A program made the translations under genes and the position numbers. 64,000 nt of DNA. It comes from Chrysemys picta bellii (taxonomy: Eukaryota > Chordata > Testudines > Emydidae). Position 1 is the first letter of the stretch; each line of letters begins with the position of its first letter. Below, piece after piece: positions 25,801-37,800 of this stretch. The notes beneath the pieces are model-generated. The model did no database searches, was not told the origin of the DNA, and worked only from the letters and a program-made list of their open reading frames with translations. The stretch lies in the NCBI RefSeq assembly GCF_011386835.1, contig NC_088800.1:13478572-13542571 (forward strand), in the 5' to 3' direction.

Positions 25801-28800
25801 GGCATGATCCTTGTCCTTGCTTTATAGATAACTGCAAACACAAAAGATTTTTTTTTAAATGAACAGATGATGGATTGGTCAAGAGACTAAAAGCTATTTA
25901 TCAACAGCGTAGAAAGATATAAATAAAGTAACAGATGAGAAATCGGTGCTTGAGGGTTCAGTGATGGGTGTAGTAGAGGGATGGGGATTTGGATTTCGAA
26001 GGCAGAGAGAGGGGGCCCTGCTGAAAATCAGGCCCCTATAAGGTGTCTCAGCTTGGGTACTTGGGTTTGGGTGCCCCACTATTCACTACTCACTTTTGAA
26101 AATCTTGTCCTGGACTTCTGAGTTACATGCCAGTGGATCGTTCTATGGCTGTGGGCAGGTGACCTAACCTTTTGTGCCTCTGTTTGCCCTTCCATAAAAA
26201 TGAATTTAATTGCTCTCATCTAGTTGTCAGGGGTGGCTGGTTTGCTTCACGTGTGTCAGGTGCTTAGAGATTCCCAGATGAAAGGCAGGATGTAATGTAT
26301 CGTTTTATAACTATCAACTCAGGGACAGTCCCAAATGGGTCGATAGCACCTTTCATTTATTTCTTTTCCTACTTTGACTTTTGAAGGACGATGATTTGGA
26401 GACAGATGTGAACAAACTGAGCTCAAAGCCAGGTCTTGACAGGCCAGAGGAGGAGCTTGAGCAGTATGAGGCAATGTGTCCTGAACTTTCTCTTACTTTC
26501 CAGGTAGGATAACATTGTGGCTTCCTTTATCTGTGAACGCGTGTAGGGATGTGCCGTACTGGAGGTGCTGACTGAGAGGAGGTGGGCAGAAAGACATACT
26601 GCAAAGGGGAGCACTGGATAACTCAAGGTATCAGAGGATCCAAAATGTAGACACACCTGGAGCTTGTTGGGTTGAATGTGGCCCCAGCTGGTAGTGGGTG
26701 AAAGGTGTTAACATCTGAGAGCTGTTCGTTGGCATTTAACGAAAAGGCTGAGTCTCAGCTGACTCGGGCCCGGTGGATAAATAAATAAATATCCACATGA
26801 GAAAAAATCCACATCCACTAATAGACATTAAGTTGTATCCTTGTTGGCAGTTTCAACGGAGATGCCACGAACCAAATGGAACATGGAAATTAAACTGGTT
26901 TGTCTACCCTAGCGCTGGTCAGTCAAGATCAGGGTTCAAGCACAGTCATGGGGAAGCTTACATTGCCACTGCTTGAAATGCAGACAGTTCTGGGGTAGAT
27001 CAACCCAGCTGTTGAACAGTTTGGGACAGGAAGTGAAGAAGAATATTGTGCTCAGTACTAGAGGCAGAGGAATTTAGGGAGGCAGAATATAATTATTCAC
27101 ATTTAAACAAGACACCAGGGTGCATGCATCTCCTACCATACAAAATGCGGTGGTATTTGTAATCACTGCAAGTGGCCAGGAACTTGGATTAACATTGCAG
27201 TCCTGTATTTAGGAATGGTGGACCTTTGCCTGGCAGACTGGCCCCATTGCATTATGCTAGAGCATCAGTTCAAAGAGAAGCGCATCACTTTGCCTCCTGC
27301 AATTTCCTGTAACGCTCCAGGTTTTGCTTGGAGGTTACCCAGCCAGCAGCTGATCCAGCCTGACCTTGTTTAGCTTCTGGGCACTGATGAGAGATCAGCT
27401 TGCGGTAATAGGAATGCTGGCAGGTGGGTTGTGGGTTTCTATCTCTTTGGGTCACTGAGGCGAGCAGATTTTTAAGAGGCCTGTAAATTAAATGTTTTCC
27501 CTTTTCTTTCTTCTATTTTTCCTTCTGGAAGGAGACTCCAGCTGTCTTTATTTCTTTTATTCTTTAAATCTAAAGGAGCTGGAAACAGGGTCTGAAGATG
27601 AGAAGGGCTCTGAGGATATGCTTGGGAGCCTGCCAGGCGCTCACCCCCCAGTCATTCCAAATGCTGCTTTCATGAAGCAGCAGCGTTGCAGACACCGGGA
27701 CCAACGTGCCATGGGGCCAGAGCCAGAGGAAACGGCGTTCAAGACTCCAGTGCAGAGCTGGGCAAAGAAGGAGAAATGCACTGTGGCTCCAGCCCTTGAA
27801 AAGCGAGCGATGGGAGAATCAGTCCGAGATGCAGATGCTCTTGGTGAAAGAGAAGATCCATGCAGGAGCCGTGCACCCACTCTGCATCCTCCCCTAAAAG
27901 AAGCCTCCTGGGACACAAGAACATTTCACACTCACTGTGCGAGCTGCTTCGGTCCCAGCCCTGTGGGGGGAGTGGGAGCCTCAAACACAGTAACAAAGCT
28001 TCTGGAGAGACACCAAGGGGATATCCCATTCCACAGCCCCCACTTCTACATGACCAGGGCTGGAAGCACCAAGTCCATTCCGGACTATAGGGTCTTGGCA
28101 TTCCCTGATTTTTGGGGCCACCAGCCCCCTCCTTATTACCAGTCCCTGCTGGAGCGGAAATATGGAGTTCAAAGGTGATTCTGCTTTATTGTCATCCCAG
28201 AGGTAGCTCTCTGCAGCTGGGCAAATAGGGACTCGCTTCTTGTAGTATTGGGGACTCTCATGTCTTACTGCCTGGCTTTTGATGGGTGTTGATCATCACT
28301 TCTGTATCAAGTTTCATAGGTCTCTGCTGTCCTCGCGGAGACCCACACAATGAATTATTACAAGAAGGGAAACTGAGCTATAGGCTTATACTATTCAGAT
28401 TTTTCTCTTGAGGTTGAAGACACTGGCATCTAAGATTTTCTTGGCACAAATGGGGAGTTAGGAGGCCTAGTTCCTGCCTCTGCCAATGGCCAAGTCATGT
28501 CATCTCTCCACTTTCCTTATCTGGAAGGTAAAGGTGAATAAATACATCTCTGCCTCCCCTGCTGAAGTAATTAAATATTTGTGAAGTGTGTTGGGATCCT
28601 CCCATGGAAGGCATTATGCACCTGGCAATTAGCGTTAATGCTCTCACCTCATTTACATTGTAAGAAAGTAGTGTAACTTTAGCGCCCTCATGACCAAGAT
28701 GGAGTCTGCTGTGCAGGCAGCTCTGGCCAAGAGAAGGCGCGTGCAGGAATGCAGCAGGAAAAATTCCTTCCACCCCAGGGGCACTTGTTCCAAACCCCCC

Positions 28801-31800
28801 AGAGTGAACACACCCACCCACAGAAAAAGTACAATGGATATAACAAATGGAGATATTTATTTACAGAGGGATGAGAGGAGAAAAACAACAAGGGGAAATA
28901 TAGGGGGAGCAGTAGAACAGGGTTGCATTCAAACCAAGGCCCCACAGGCCCAGTGGTAGCACAGTCTGGAAGGGCAGACACTGAGCAATGTGTCTGCACA
29001 CAGAGTTTCAGTCCAGTGGTGAGTCTTGGGTGCTCCTGGTCATCTTCAGCACCAGTGAACTTTTTCCAACAAACCCCTCCGGTGTCCTTTTCTGCTGCTC
29101 TTTGCAAAGCCACACAGAGCGACCACCTCCCCACTTAACTAGCTAGCAGCCTCCCTCCTTATTTTTAATGCACAGTTACAAGCCCCAGTACTCACGGCCC
29201 CATGCAGCTCTGGGCAGCAGTGATACTGGGTCCCGCTTTGGCCTGTTCTTTTTGAGTGATTCCTCCCTGGCACAGTGCTCCTCCTGGCTTCTGTCCTTGG
29301 GGGTCCCTGATCGTCCGTTCTTCCCAGGCTTCAGGCAGGTTCTTTGCTGCTTCACTTTGTGAGGGCCTGCAAGCTGCAGCCCTTCTCTCCCCCAGAGCTC
29401 CAGAGCCACCCCCCCGAGTTTCCCTCCTTGTTTTTACTGCTCCCCCTCGCCCCTAGGAAAAAGATTTAAAGGGGCCATGCTTTTTAAACCCCAAAGGGGT
29501 TACAGTAGATAAGGAAGTGTTGTTTATTACTTCTCATAACACAAGAACTAGGGGTCACCAAATGAAATTAATAGGCAGCAGGTTTCAAACAAATAAAAGG
29601 AAGTATTTCTTCACACAACACATAGTCAACCTGTGGAACTCCTTGCCAGAGGCTGTTGTGAAGTCCAAGACCATAACAGGATTCAAAAAGAACTAGATAC
29701 ATTCATGGCGGATAGGTCCATCAATGGCTATTAGCCAGGATGGGCAGGAATGGTGTCCCTAGCCTCTGTTTGCCAGAAGCTGGGAATGAGTGACAGGGGA
29801 ATGGATCATTTGATGATTACGTGTTCTGTTCATTCCCTCTGGGGCACCTGGCACTGGCCACTGTCGGAAGCCAGGATATTGGGCTAGATGGACCCCAGTA
29901 GGGCCATTCTTATGTTCTTATGTTTATGTTCTTATGTTCAACTGAGGAGTATACATTGTGTGTTGGAGTGTGGGGGGACCTGTGTTGGGAGAGGGGATTC
30001 TTCTCAGGGCTACCCTCCCCCTTCCTGCCCCATGCATGTCCCTCTGCAATTCCTTTAGAGGGCATTTGTTCTTAGTAGCACAAGCAATGCTTACCAGACC
30101 GCAAACAGGCTGGGTGATTCTGCTGTCTCTTGAACTAGGCTCTAGGACTGAATGATACTAATAACATGGCATTTACCAAGGCCATAAGTTTTGGAGCTAT
30201 TTTGAACCTCTGTGCTCTATAGAGATGGGAACTCTTTCTGTTGCAGCTAAATGCCTGGAATCTTATTCACAGAGGCTGTCATTCTCTCACCTCTTCCCTG
30301 TACTAATGTTCTAAAAGCCCCGCTTTTATGACCATAACAACATATGTAACTATACAGCAAAGACAGGGATAATCATGTCATGCTTCAGTGTTTAAGTAGA
30401 TTGCTGCAAAGGTCAGGAAGGAAATCTCGAACACATATGGCATCGTACAACTGGTTGTTACTGGATGGGGTTGGAGCCAGGAGTCTGTAATAATAGACCA
30501 ATAGTATGATCCCTTGTGACAAATTCTCCATTGCTAGGTGTGCGTGACTCATTCACTGAGACGGAATGCGAAGAAATGGAGATAAATCCTACCGAATGTG
30601 AATGACAAGTCATTTAACTCCTTAAGGTATCTTCCAGTCATGAGAGTCATGCAAAAGCCAAACTGGTGAACGACAAAAAGTGCTAAGGGATATTTTTGTT
30701 TAGTTAGTTCAGGTGTATAATTCTGCACAGGAATCCCCCTTCTCCCCAATCTCCTGGAAAGAATATCATAAGCCTCAGTTCACTTCCTCTGCAAGGATCC
30801 TCCAAGACAGAGGTATGTGTCTGCCTGTGGCTGCAGACAGACTCACAATTTGTTTTTCTTTTCCAGGGCCAAAATATTTGAGGATGTTCGCCGTCTAATC
30901 CAGCCAGGTGATGTGATAGACAGAGTTGTCTTTGATTTAGATGGGCGCAGGTAGGTCTTCCTTGTAGTGTACGTGACTGAGGGCACTACTGTTACTATCA
31001 GTAATAGATTAGGTGACTAGGCCAGCAGATGGTGCATTTGATTCAACGTAGACAAATGTACAAAACATTAGACTGGTAGATAGGATCCAGTGTAAGGAAC
31101 AAGGTTTTGTGAGGGGGTGCGTCACTCACGGCCAGGGTGGCGCCTCCTCATGGCCATTCTGGGGATTAGCTTTGCCAGGTCGATGCCCCTTCTTGCAGTT
31201 GCATGCTGTCTCTCTGCCTCTCTCGCTGGGTCTGCAGCAGCTCTTCTCTTGCTCAATGAGCTGCTGCCGCCACTGCCACCTCTTTGTGACTCAGCCCTCC
31301 GACCAGGTTACAATACGCATTTTCCCCTTCCGGAATACCAAAGTCTTCCTTCAGCCATCCTAGGCATCCTAGCCTTCCCATTCACTCCCTCAGTGGCTTG
31401 CAGGGGAACCTGGGCCCACCCTCTACTCTGGGTTCCGGCTCAGGGACCATCTAGCCATCAGTCAAGGTCTGCTCCCTCTTGGACCTTGCTGCCTTTCCCT
31501 GAGCCCTTTCCTTACCATCTGGCACTCCACCTCCCCCGAGGTTTGTCACCATTCCTTCCTCCCAGGGAGCAAATACAAGCTCCGATTTCTGCAGCCTCCA
31601 AACACTCCTCCCAGGGAATGACAGTAACCTATTTCTCAGCAGCCCCCTCACGTTCCAATTTCCTGTGTTTATAAATCCCAGCCCAGCTTGTTCCCCTTTG
31701 ACTTGGCTCCCTCCCTCCCTCTGGGGATTAATTAGCCACCTGATTCCCCTCAGTTGTTACTTGTTGGGTTAATTAGCCCCCTTTTCTATCCACATTTGGG

Positions 31801-34800
31801 GCAAGTGTGAGGTTACCACCCCTTCCCAGAGTCTCTCAGCACATGGCTCAGGGAAAGGATCTGTAGGCTATTGTGGAAGAGTCCCTGAAACCACCAGCCC
31901 AGTGCACAGCGGCAGTAGGAAAAGCAAACCAGATCCTGGGTGGTTTTAGCAGAGCAATGGAACCTAAAACTAAAAGGGGTAGTACCATGATGCTGTGCAG
32001 TAAGGCAGCTGTGAGATCCATCTTGGGTACTCTGAACCAGACTGGGCACCATTTCCTGGCAAATCATTATTGCCCTTGAGAAGAGGCAGCACAGGGCAAT
32101 GGAGAGGATCTCAAATCTGAAGCAAGTACATTCTGAGGAAAGGGCTAATGGGTCTGAGATTGTCCTCTGAGGAACACAGGACGCAGGAGAGTTTGAGGTG
32201 ACCTGGCGGGGTTTTGAAGAAGAAGGAGAGAGATTTTTAAAATTGCTCAAGATACTTTTAAAGGCTCCAAAATTTAGGGGGGGGCAAAAGGTAAAAATGG
32301 GAGGAGTAAATGGAGAACTTGGGCAGAGCCACTTCACACAAAGGATAATAAACCTGTGGAATAAGTTAATGGGGAAGGTGATTGGAACAAAGAACCTAAC
32401 TGAGATTGAGGAGTGTATGGATCTGTTCCTGGAGATAGGAAAATCGAGAGTGGGAAGAAAGTGGGATTTAGAATTACCCCATAAAGGCTGGTTCTTTGAG
32501 CTGGATGGCTGGGCCATAGCTGCTCTTAAATGTCTTCTGTTTATAAGTCTAAATTGCTATATAAATTATATTGGAGTGGTTACTGCTCCTTAAGGTAATT
32601 TTTGGTAGTAGACATATTTCTGTGTTTTGCTCCAGCCCCTCAAGCACAGATGCTCCTCCAGACTGCCTGAGATTCTACTCCAAGTTTGAATCAGGAAACC
32701 TCCGCAAAGCCACCCAAGTGCGCAAGTAAGTAGCTTAGGTCTCAGCAGTGGCTGTGTCCTATCCGGCCACACTTGTAATGTCTACTGTGTGAAAAGGTGA
32801 AGCACCGCGTACTTTAGAACAGTCAGCAAGGGGAGCAGAGCTTATGAATCACAGGTATTAGGTGGTGTGAAGTTAAAGGAAGTGAGAAACCAAGGCGTGA
32901 AAGACGTGACGCTATGCTAGGGTAGGACACGAGTGTGGTGGCTAATATTGGCTTCGATGGCATCCTGTGGCTCCCCCTGCCATTGGTGGTCTCAGTGGCA
33001 CCCCCTCCCATTGTCACCAGTGGCTGACAGCTGTAGTGTTTGTATGAGGTAGCTGCAGCTGTGAGTTCGTTGCATCCCACCCTGTCATTCTGCCTGGCCC
33101 ATGGTGACACCATCTCACGCCTTGCTCTCCAGATTTGAGTATGATTTGATTATGAACACCGATGTGAACACGGTCCAGCACCACCAGTGGTTTTACTTTG
33201 AAGTCAGCACCATGAAACCAGCCATTCCCTACCGCTTTAACATCATCAACTGCGAGAAGGTCAACAGCCAGTTTAATTACGGTATGAGCCTTTGGGTGGG
33301 CTGTAGTTCCCTCCCATGCACAGGGCTATGCTATTGATTCCATGGGGGCTTCAACCTTCTTGTGTCTGTTAGAGTCCCATAGGTCATGGCTTGCTTACTT
33401 AGTCATAGGGTGCCTTCTGAACTATGGAGCAGGGGTGTGAATCTGGGGGCTTTCAGGGTATACCACCTTCTTACTCCTCTACCTTTCTCTCCTTCCCATC
33501 CACATAATTAATATGGGTTCCATTCCCACCCTCCACTCCTACTACCAATTTCCTAGCAGCTAAGGTCTCCTGTCATCTCATCCTCTACTGCTAGGTCCAC
33601 CTTCTGAATTAGTAGAGCTGGGTGGGATCCCTCTTTGGCGCACAGCAGCTGCTTTGAAATCAGCCAGAAGGGGTCACTACAAGGCCTCAAAAGGAGTTCT
33701 CTCTCTGTCTCAAGGGCACTTAGGGACGGGAAGAGGGATTTGGAATTGAAGAGCAGGAGTTTGGAGACTGGGATATTGAAAAATGGGACTGTGGGGGAAA
33801 GGAGGAGGATCTATTTGGGCTGAATGAGTGGTGCAGAAGTGGAGAAGTCTCATAAGGTTTGAATAAATTTGGCTAATCTTCAAATAAGCATCCACAGTTT
33901 AGGAGGCTTATTAAGAAATTAAAATCCACATCCAGACCTTCTGAGGTTTCTGCCAACATTAATAATAAAAGATTCTGTCTCTATTTTTGAGCTCCAGTTG
34001 CAGTCTGTGGTTCAGGAGGAAGGATGTGATGCCATAAAACAGGCAGGCAAATCAGAGCTTTCAATGCCCATTTTAGAAGAGAAATTGTTTCTTTTACATA
34101 CAGACTGTGTGTCGAATCCTCAGCTGGCATAGTTTAGCGTTAGCACCAACCATTGCTTTCCATGAAGCTATGTTAATTTACACCAGCTGAGGATCTGGGC
34201 CAGAATGTTTAATAAGTGCACAATGTCAAACACTACTTCCCTCTATAGCAGGGGTCGGCAATGTTCGGCATGCGGCGCGGGCGAGCGATGTGCTGGCCGC
34301 GGCTTCTCGCCACCCCCATTGGCCTGGGACAGCGAACCGCGGCCAGTGGGGGCCGCGATCGGCCGAACCTGCCACGTCAGCAAGTAAATAAAACTGGCCC
34401 GGCGCGCCAGGGTGCTTACCCTGGCGAGCCGTGTGCCGAACGTTGCCGACCCCTGCTCTATAGCTTTGTGGATACATCTGCACAAATCAACAAGGGAACT
34501 ACTTCAGGAGCAGTGTATCCACAACAAATAGCAAAGGGACTTAGGGCAGGTCTACGCTACAGAATTACTTTGGTATAACTACGTTGCTCAGAGGTGTGAA
34601 AAATACACATCCCTGAGGGACATAGTTATACTGACCTATAATGACCAGAGCTTCTCCCGCTGACATAGCTACTGCCTCTTGTGGAGGTGGATTAACTATG
34701 CCAACAGGAGAGCTTTCCTGTTGGCATAGAGCGTCTTCATTAACGCACTACAGCAGCACTGATGCAGCCTTTTAGGTGTAGACCTGCCCTGAGAATGGCA

Positions 34801-37800
34801 TGCTGTTACAGTTGCAAGAATGCTTGCTGAGTGGTGCAGTTCATTATAAATCATTTGCCCTAAGGACCAGAGTTCAAGTATTGAAATAGATCACAAATGA
34901 AAATGAATTTGTATTGTCGTGCTATTCCACTTTCCTGAATCACCAAACAGTTCGGCATGACTGGGTAATTCACTTAATGGCCTGAGAGTGAAGTACACTG
35001 AGGAGGAGTGGCAAAGGGGATGTCAGAGGCTTATATGGTACCTCTTGAAACCTATAGAGTAGCTCTCAATGATATACCCTATGGGATAGCTTCAGTAGGG
35101 TAGACTCAGGCCCTTACTGGTGGAAGGTTCTCCAGCATCTGCTTCTCTGATCGTAGCCAGCACTTATTAGCCCCTCACTTTTGTGAGCTTTCAGTGGACA
35201 GGAATCAAATTTTAACATGTGCAATTAAAAATATATTTGGAAGAAAAATGTGAAAATAATATCCTGTGTTAGGAGGCTAGCCCCAGGGCCAGCTATTGTG
35301 TGGTCTGGGGTCAGTGTGTGTGTGATTGCATGTGGGGAAATTCTTGTCCGTTGCTTCTGATGCATTGAAAATGCATTGAAACTCTAGCTATCTGAATGGA
35401 GTGAGGCCCATAGCACTGTTAGCAGCATGCATGACATTGACTTCTGCATATGAGAAAATATGCTACTTGCTGCTCCATTCACTTACCAGTGCTACCATTC
35501 ACCTCACTGAGCAGGAAGTTTCAAGTCCTGCTCCTGTGCAAAAGTGGCATGGGTGACAATGTGCTATAACATGGGTTGGCTGTGTACTGTGGCTGTCCTT
35601 CTGATCTCCCTGTCAGGTAGATGGTGCTGTGTAATTTTCGTATCGGTAAAAGAACGTCTCAAGGAGCAGTTGTAGTCAGCAGCAGAGCTGGTCAGAAAAT
35701 GGATTTCTTTCCCCGTAGAAAATGTTGAATTTTTGTCAAAAAACTGAGCAGTGTGGCCGAAAACTAGACTTTTCCATTGAGGAAATGGAAACAAAATATT
35801 TTGGTTTGTCTAAGTGAATTGTAAAGTTTTGTTTTGAGATAGTTTAATATTAAATGATGTCCTGCTATGATGCTGTGGTGCTTCATGGGAGTTGTAGTTC
35901 TGGTACCTCATGTCCTCATTGTCTCTGAAAGACAAGTCTCCTGGATAGGTATATATCTCCCATGATGCACCATGGTGTCCCCTCTGTTAGCTGGTCCATG
36001 CAGAAGCGCTGCATGGATACATATAGGTGCTGGAACTAGGGGTGCGGAGGGTGCTGCAGCACCCCCTGGCTTGAAGTGGATTCCATTATATGCCGGGTTT
36101 ACAGTTTGGATCAATGGCTCTCAGCACCCCACTGTAAAAATTGTTCCAGCTCCCATGTGGATACAAAAATGGAAAGGTTAATCCGTGATGTGATTGAGTT
36201 TGTATTTGAAGTTCTTTCCATGTTACCTTCCTGTTGAGATATGGGACAATCCTGTGTCTGCTCAGAGATGGACTCCGCAGCTGTTTAAGTGCTGATGAGT
36301 TGCACCAAAGAAATCCAAAGGGAGGAGGCAAAATGCTGTGATTTTATAACCCTTTTTTTGTGTGTGACCCAAGTAAGCCCCCGGCGTTAATGACACCAAG
36401 GAGTATCCTATACATCTTAGATATCAGCACACATCGACATCATGGACTAGATGTAATGAGAAACCTTGAGAAAGGCAGTAAATTGGACTGGATGAAGGAG
36501 ACAAAGGCAGCAGAAAGAGAGGAAGGGAAAGAAATAGATGGGGAAGGTGCTATGGCGATTGTCAGGAAGAAGCTTGCCCTAAGGGTAGAAGGGGGGACCC
36601 ATGTAGAGCAAATACATTGTATACACATGTCTCAGTGGATAAAAATCTTCCTGCAAAGGAGCTGGACTCATGCAACCGTGGATAATGTTTGCATAGTTTC
36701 TCTTCAGGGCATAAGGTGATAACATGGTGCAGGTCAGGAAGAAGTTGCCTTCCTGGTATCATACAGTCCAATGAGGGATATTATTGTTACAAGCATTTTT
36801 AGGGCACCCAGCTCTGTATGTTCTTATGGGAGGTTTAATACCTTCTTATGAAGCATCCAATATTAGCTGAGGTTAGCAAAAAGTATTAAGCTAGATGCAC
36901 TGTCCATTGGTTGCTTCCATTATGGCAGGAGGTGGCTATTGATGTATTCCAGTGGGACAGGGGACAGGATAGTTGTCTAACCACACCATATGTCTGTCCA
37001 GTGTACTGATTCTTCTGTTCTTCTTTTCCTCCTCTTTCCCTTCCTCAGTCCCTGCATAAGCAGAGTTGCTTGGAATCTCTCACCTTGGAAAAGCCAGTAG
37101 GGCTGATCCATTTACTACTCATTTCCCTGTAGCTGGCTTCCCCTCTCCGTAATTTTCTATAGAGAGTTGGCTGCTTTGAAATCTCAAGTGTGGGATGTGG
37201 GAAAAGAGTATCTGCTTTGGGTAAAAGAGCTGCAAAGAGCATGCACATTCACGCAAAGGAAGTCATGTCACCTGAAACTGCCTTTGTTTTATGTAGGCAT
37301 GCAGCCGGTCATGTATTCAGTGAAGGAAGCTCTCCAAGGCAGGCCTCACTGGATTCGGGTGGGCTCTGATATCTGTTACTACAAGTAAGTGTTTCATTGG
37401 TGCATTCCTTTTGGCTTCCCTTCCCCTCCTGCTAACCGTATTCATGTCATTAACCTTCAGCTGCCAGTGCCCCATTTCTCACACACAATAAATTTATGCA
37501 CTTCCGACAGCAGGGATTGGATGTGAGTGAGACCCTGTTAGTTGGTATGCAGGGGAGAGAGAGGATACATGCAGAATTCTCTCTTCTGGAGTAAAGTGGT
37601 AGTGGAGAGGGGAGGAGGGGGGAACCATGGTGACAACATGAAGCCCTCTTCATGAGTACACAGAAGCACAAAGGAGTGGTACCCAAATAGTTTTAAGGCC
37701 CTGCACCAGTGATTGGCAGAGAGGTGGACTGGGCAGCCTACCTGTTTTTCTTTTCCATCCCCAACTTGTATCATTGGTGTGCCAAATTGAATGCAGCACA

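Larger units (their letters stand above)
20491..26386 (+). other. AGBL1 intron, 5.9 kb
   Basis: Contains an AAAG microsatellite (20720-20744), a mariner-like MITE (20756-20943), a SINE (20971-21150), MITEs (21474-21795, 22251-22376, 22703-22856, 23872-24173), MIR-like pieces (22378-22455, 26105-26240) and a GC-rich imperfect tandem (22975-23120). Bases 23130-23863 and 24182-26104 are AT-rich and unrecognised. Confidence 0.75.
28175..30866 (+). other. AGBL1 intron, 2.7 kb
   Basis: Contains a MIR-like remnant (28450-28640), a possible LTR-like unit (about 28660-29510) and a CR1 3' end (29525-29940). Bases 29941-30866 show no recognised element. Confidence 0.75.
30951..32635 (+). other. AGBL1 intron, 1.7 kb
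   Basis: Two blocks fill most of it: a pyrimidine-rich LTR-like unit (about 31100-31840) and a CR1-like LINE remnant (about 31870-32560). Confidence 0.75.
33282..37296 (+). other. AGBL1 intron, 4.0 kb
   Basis: Contains a palindromic dispersed motif (34112-34203), hAT-like element 34249-34455, a TIR element (34544-34789), a gaaaat-type AT-rich repeat (about 35680-35905), MITE 36022-36157 and a LINE-like 3' region (about 36360-36960). Bases 33282-34111 and 34793-35679 are unrecognised. Confidence 0.75.

Noticed and set aside
27315..27445. Functional 5S rRNA gene
   Set aside because: Too diverged from 5S rRNA and antisense; kept only as a remnant.
31813..32517. 234-residue minus-strand ORF
   Set aside because: Antisense to a degenerate CR1-like LINE remnant whose sense frame carries recognisable tail motifs.
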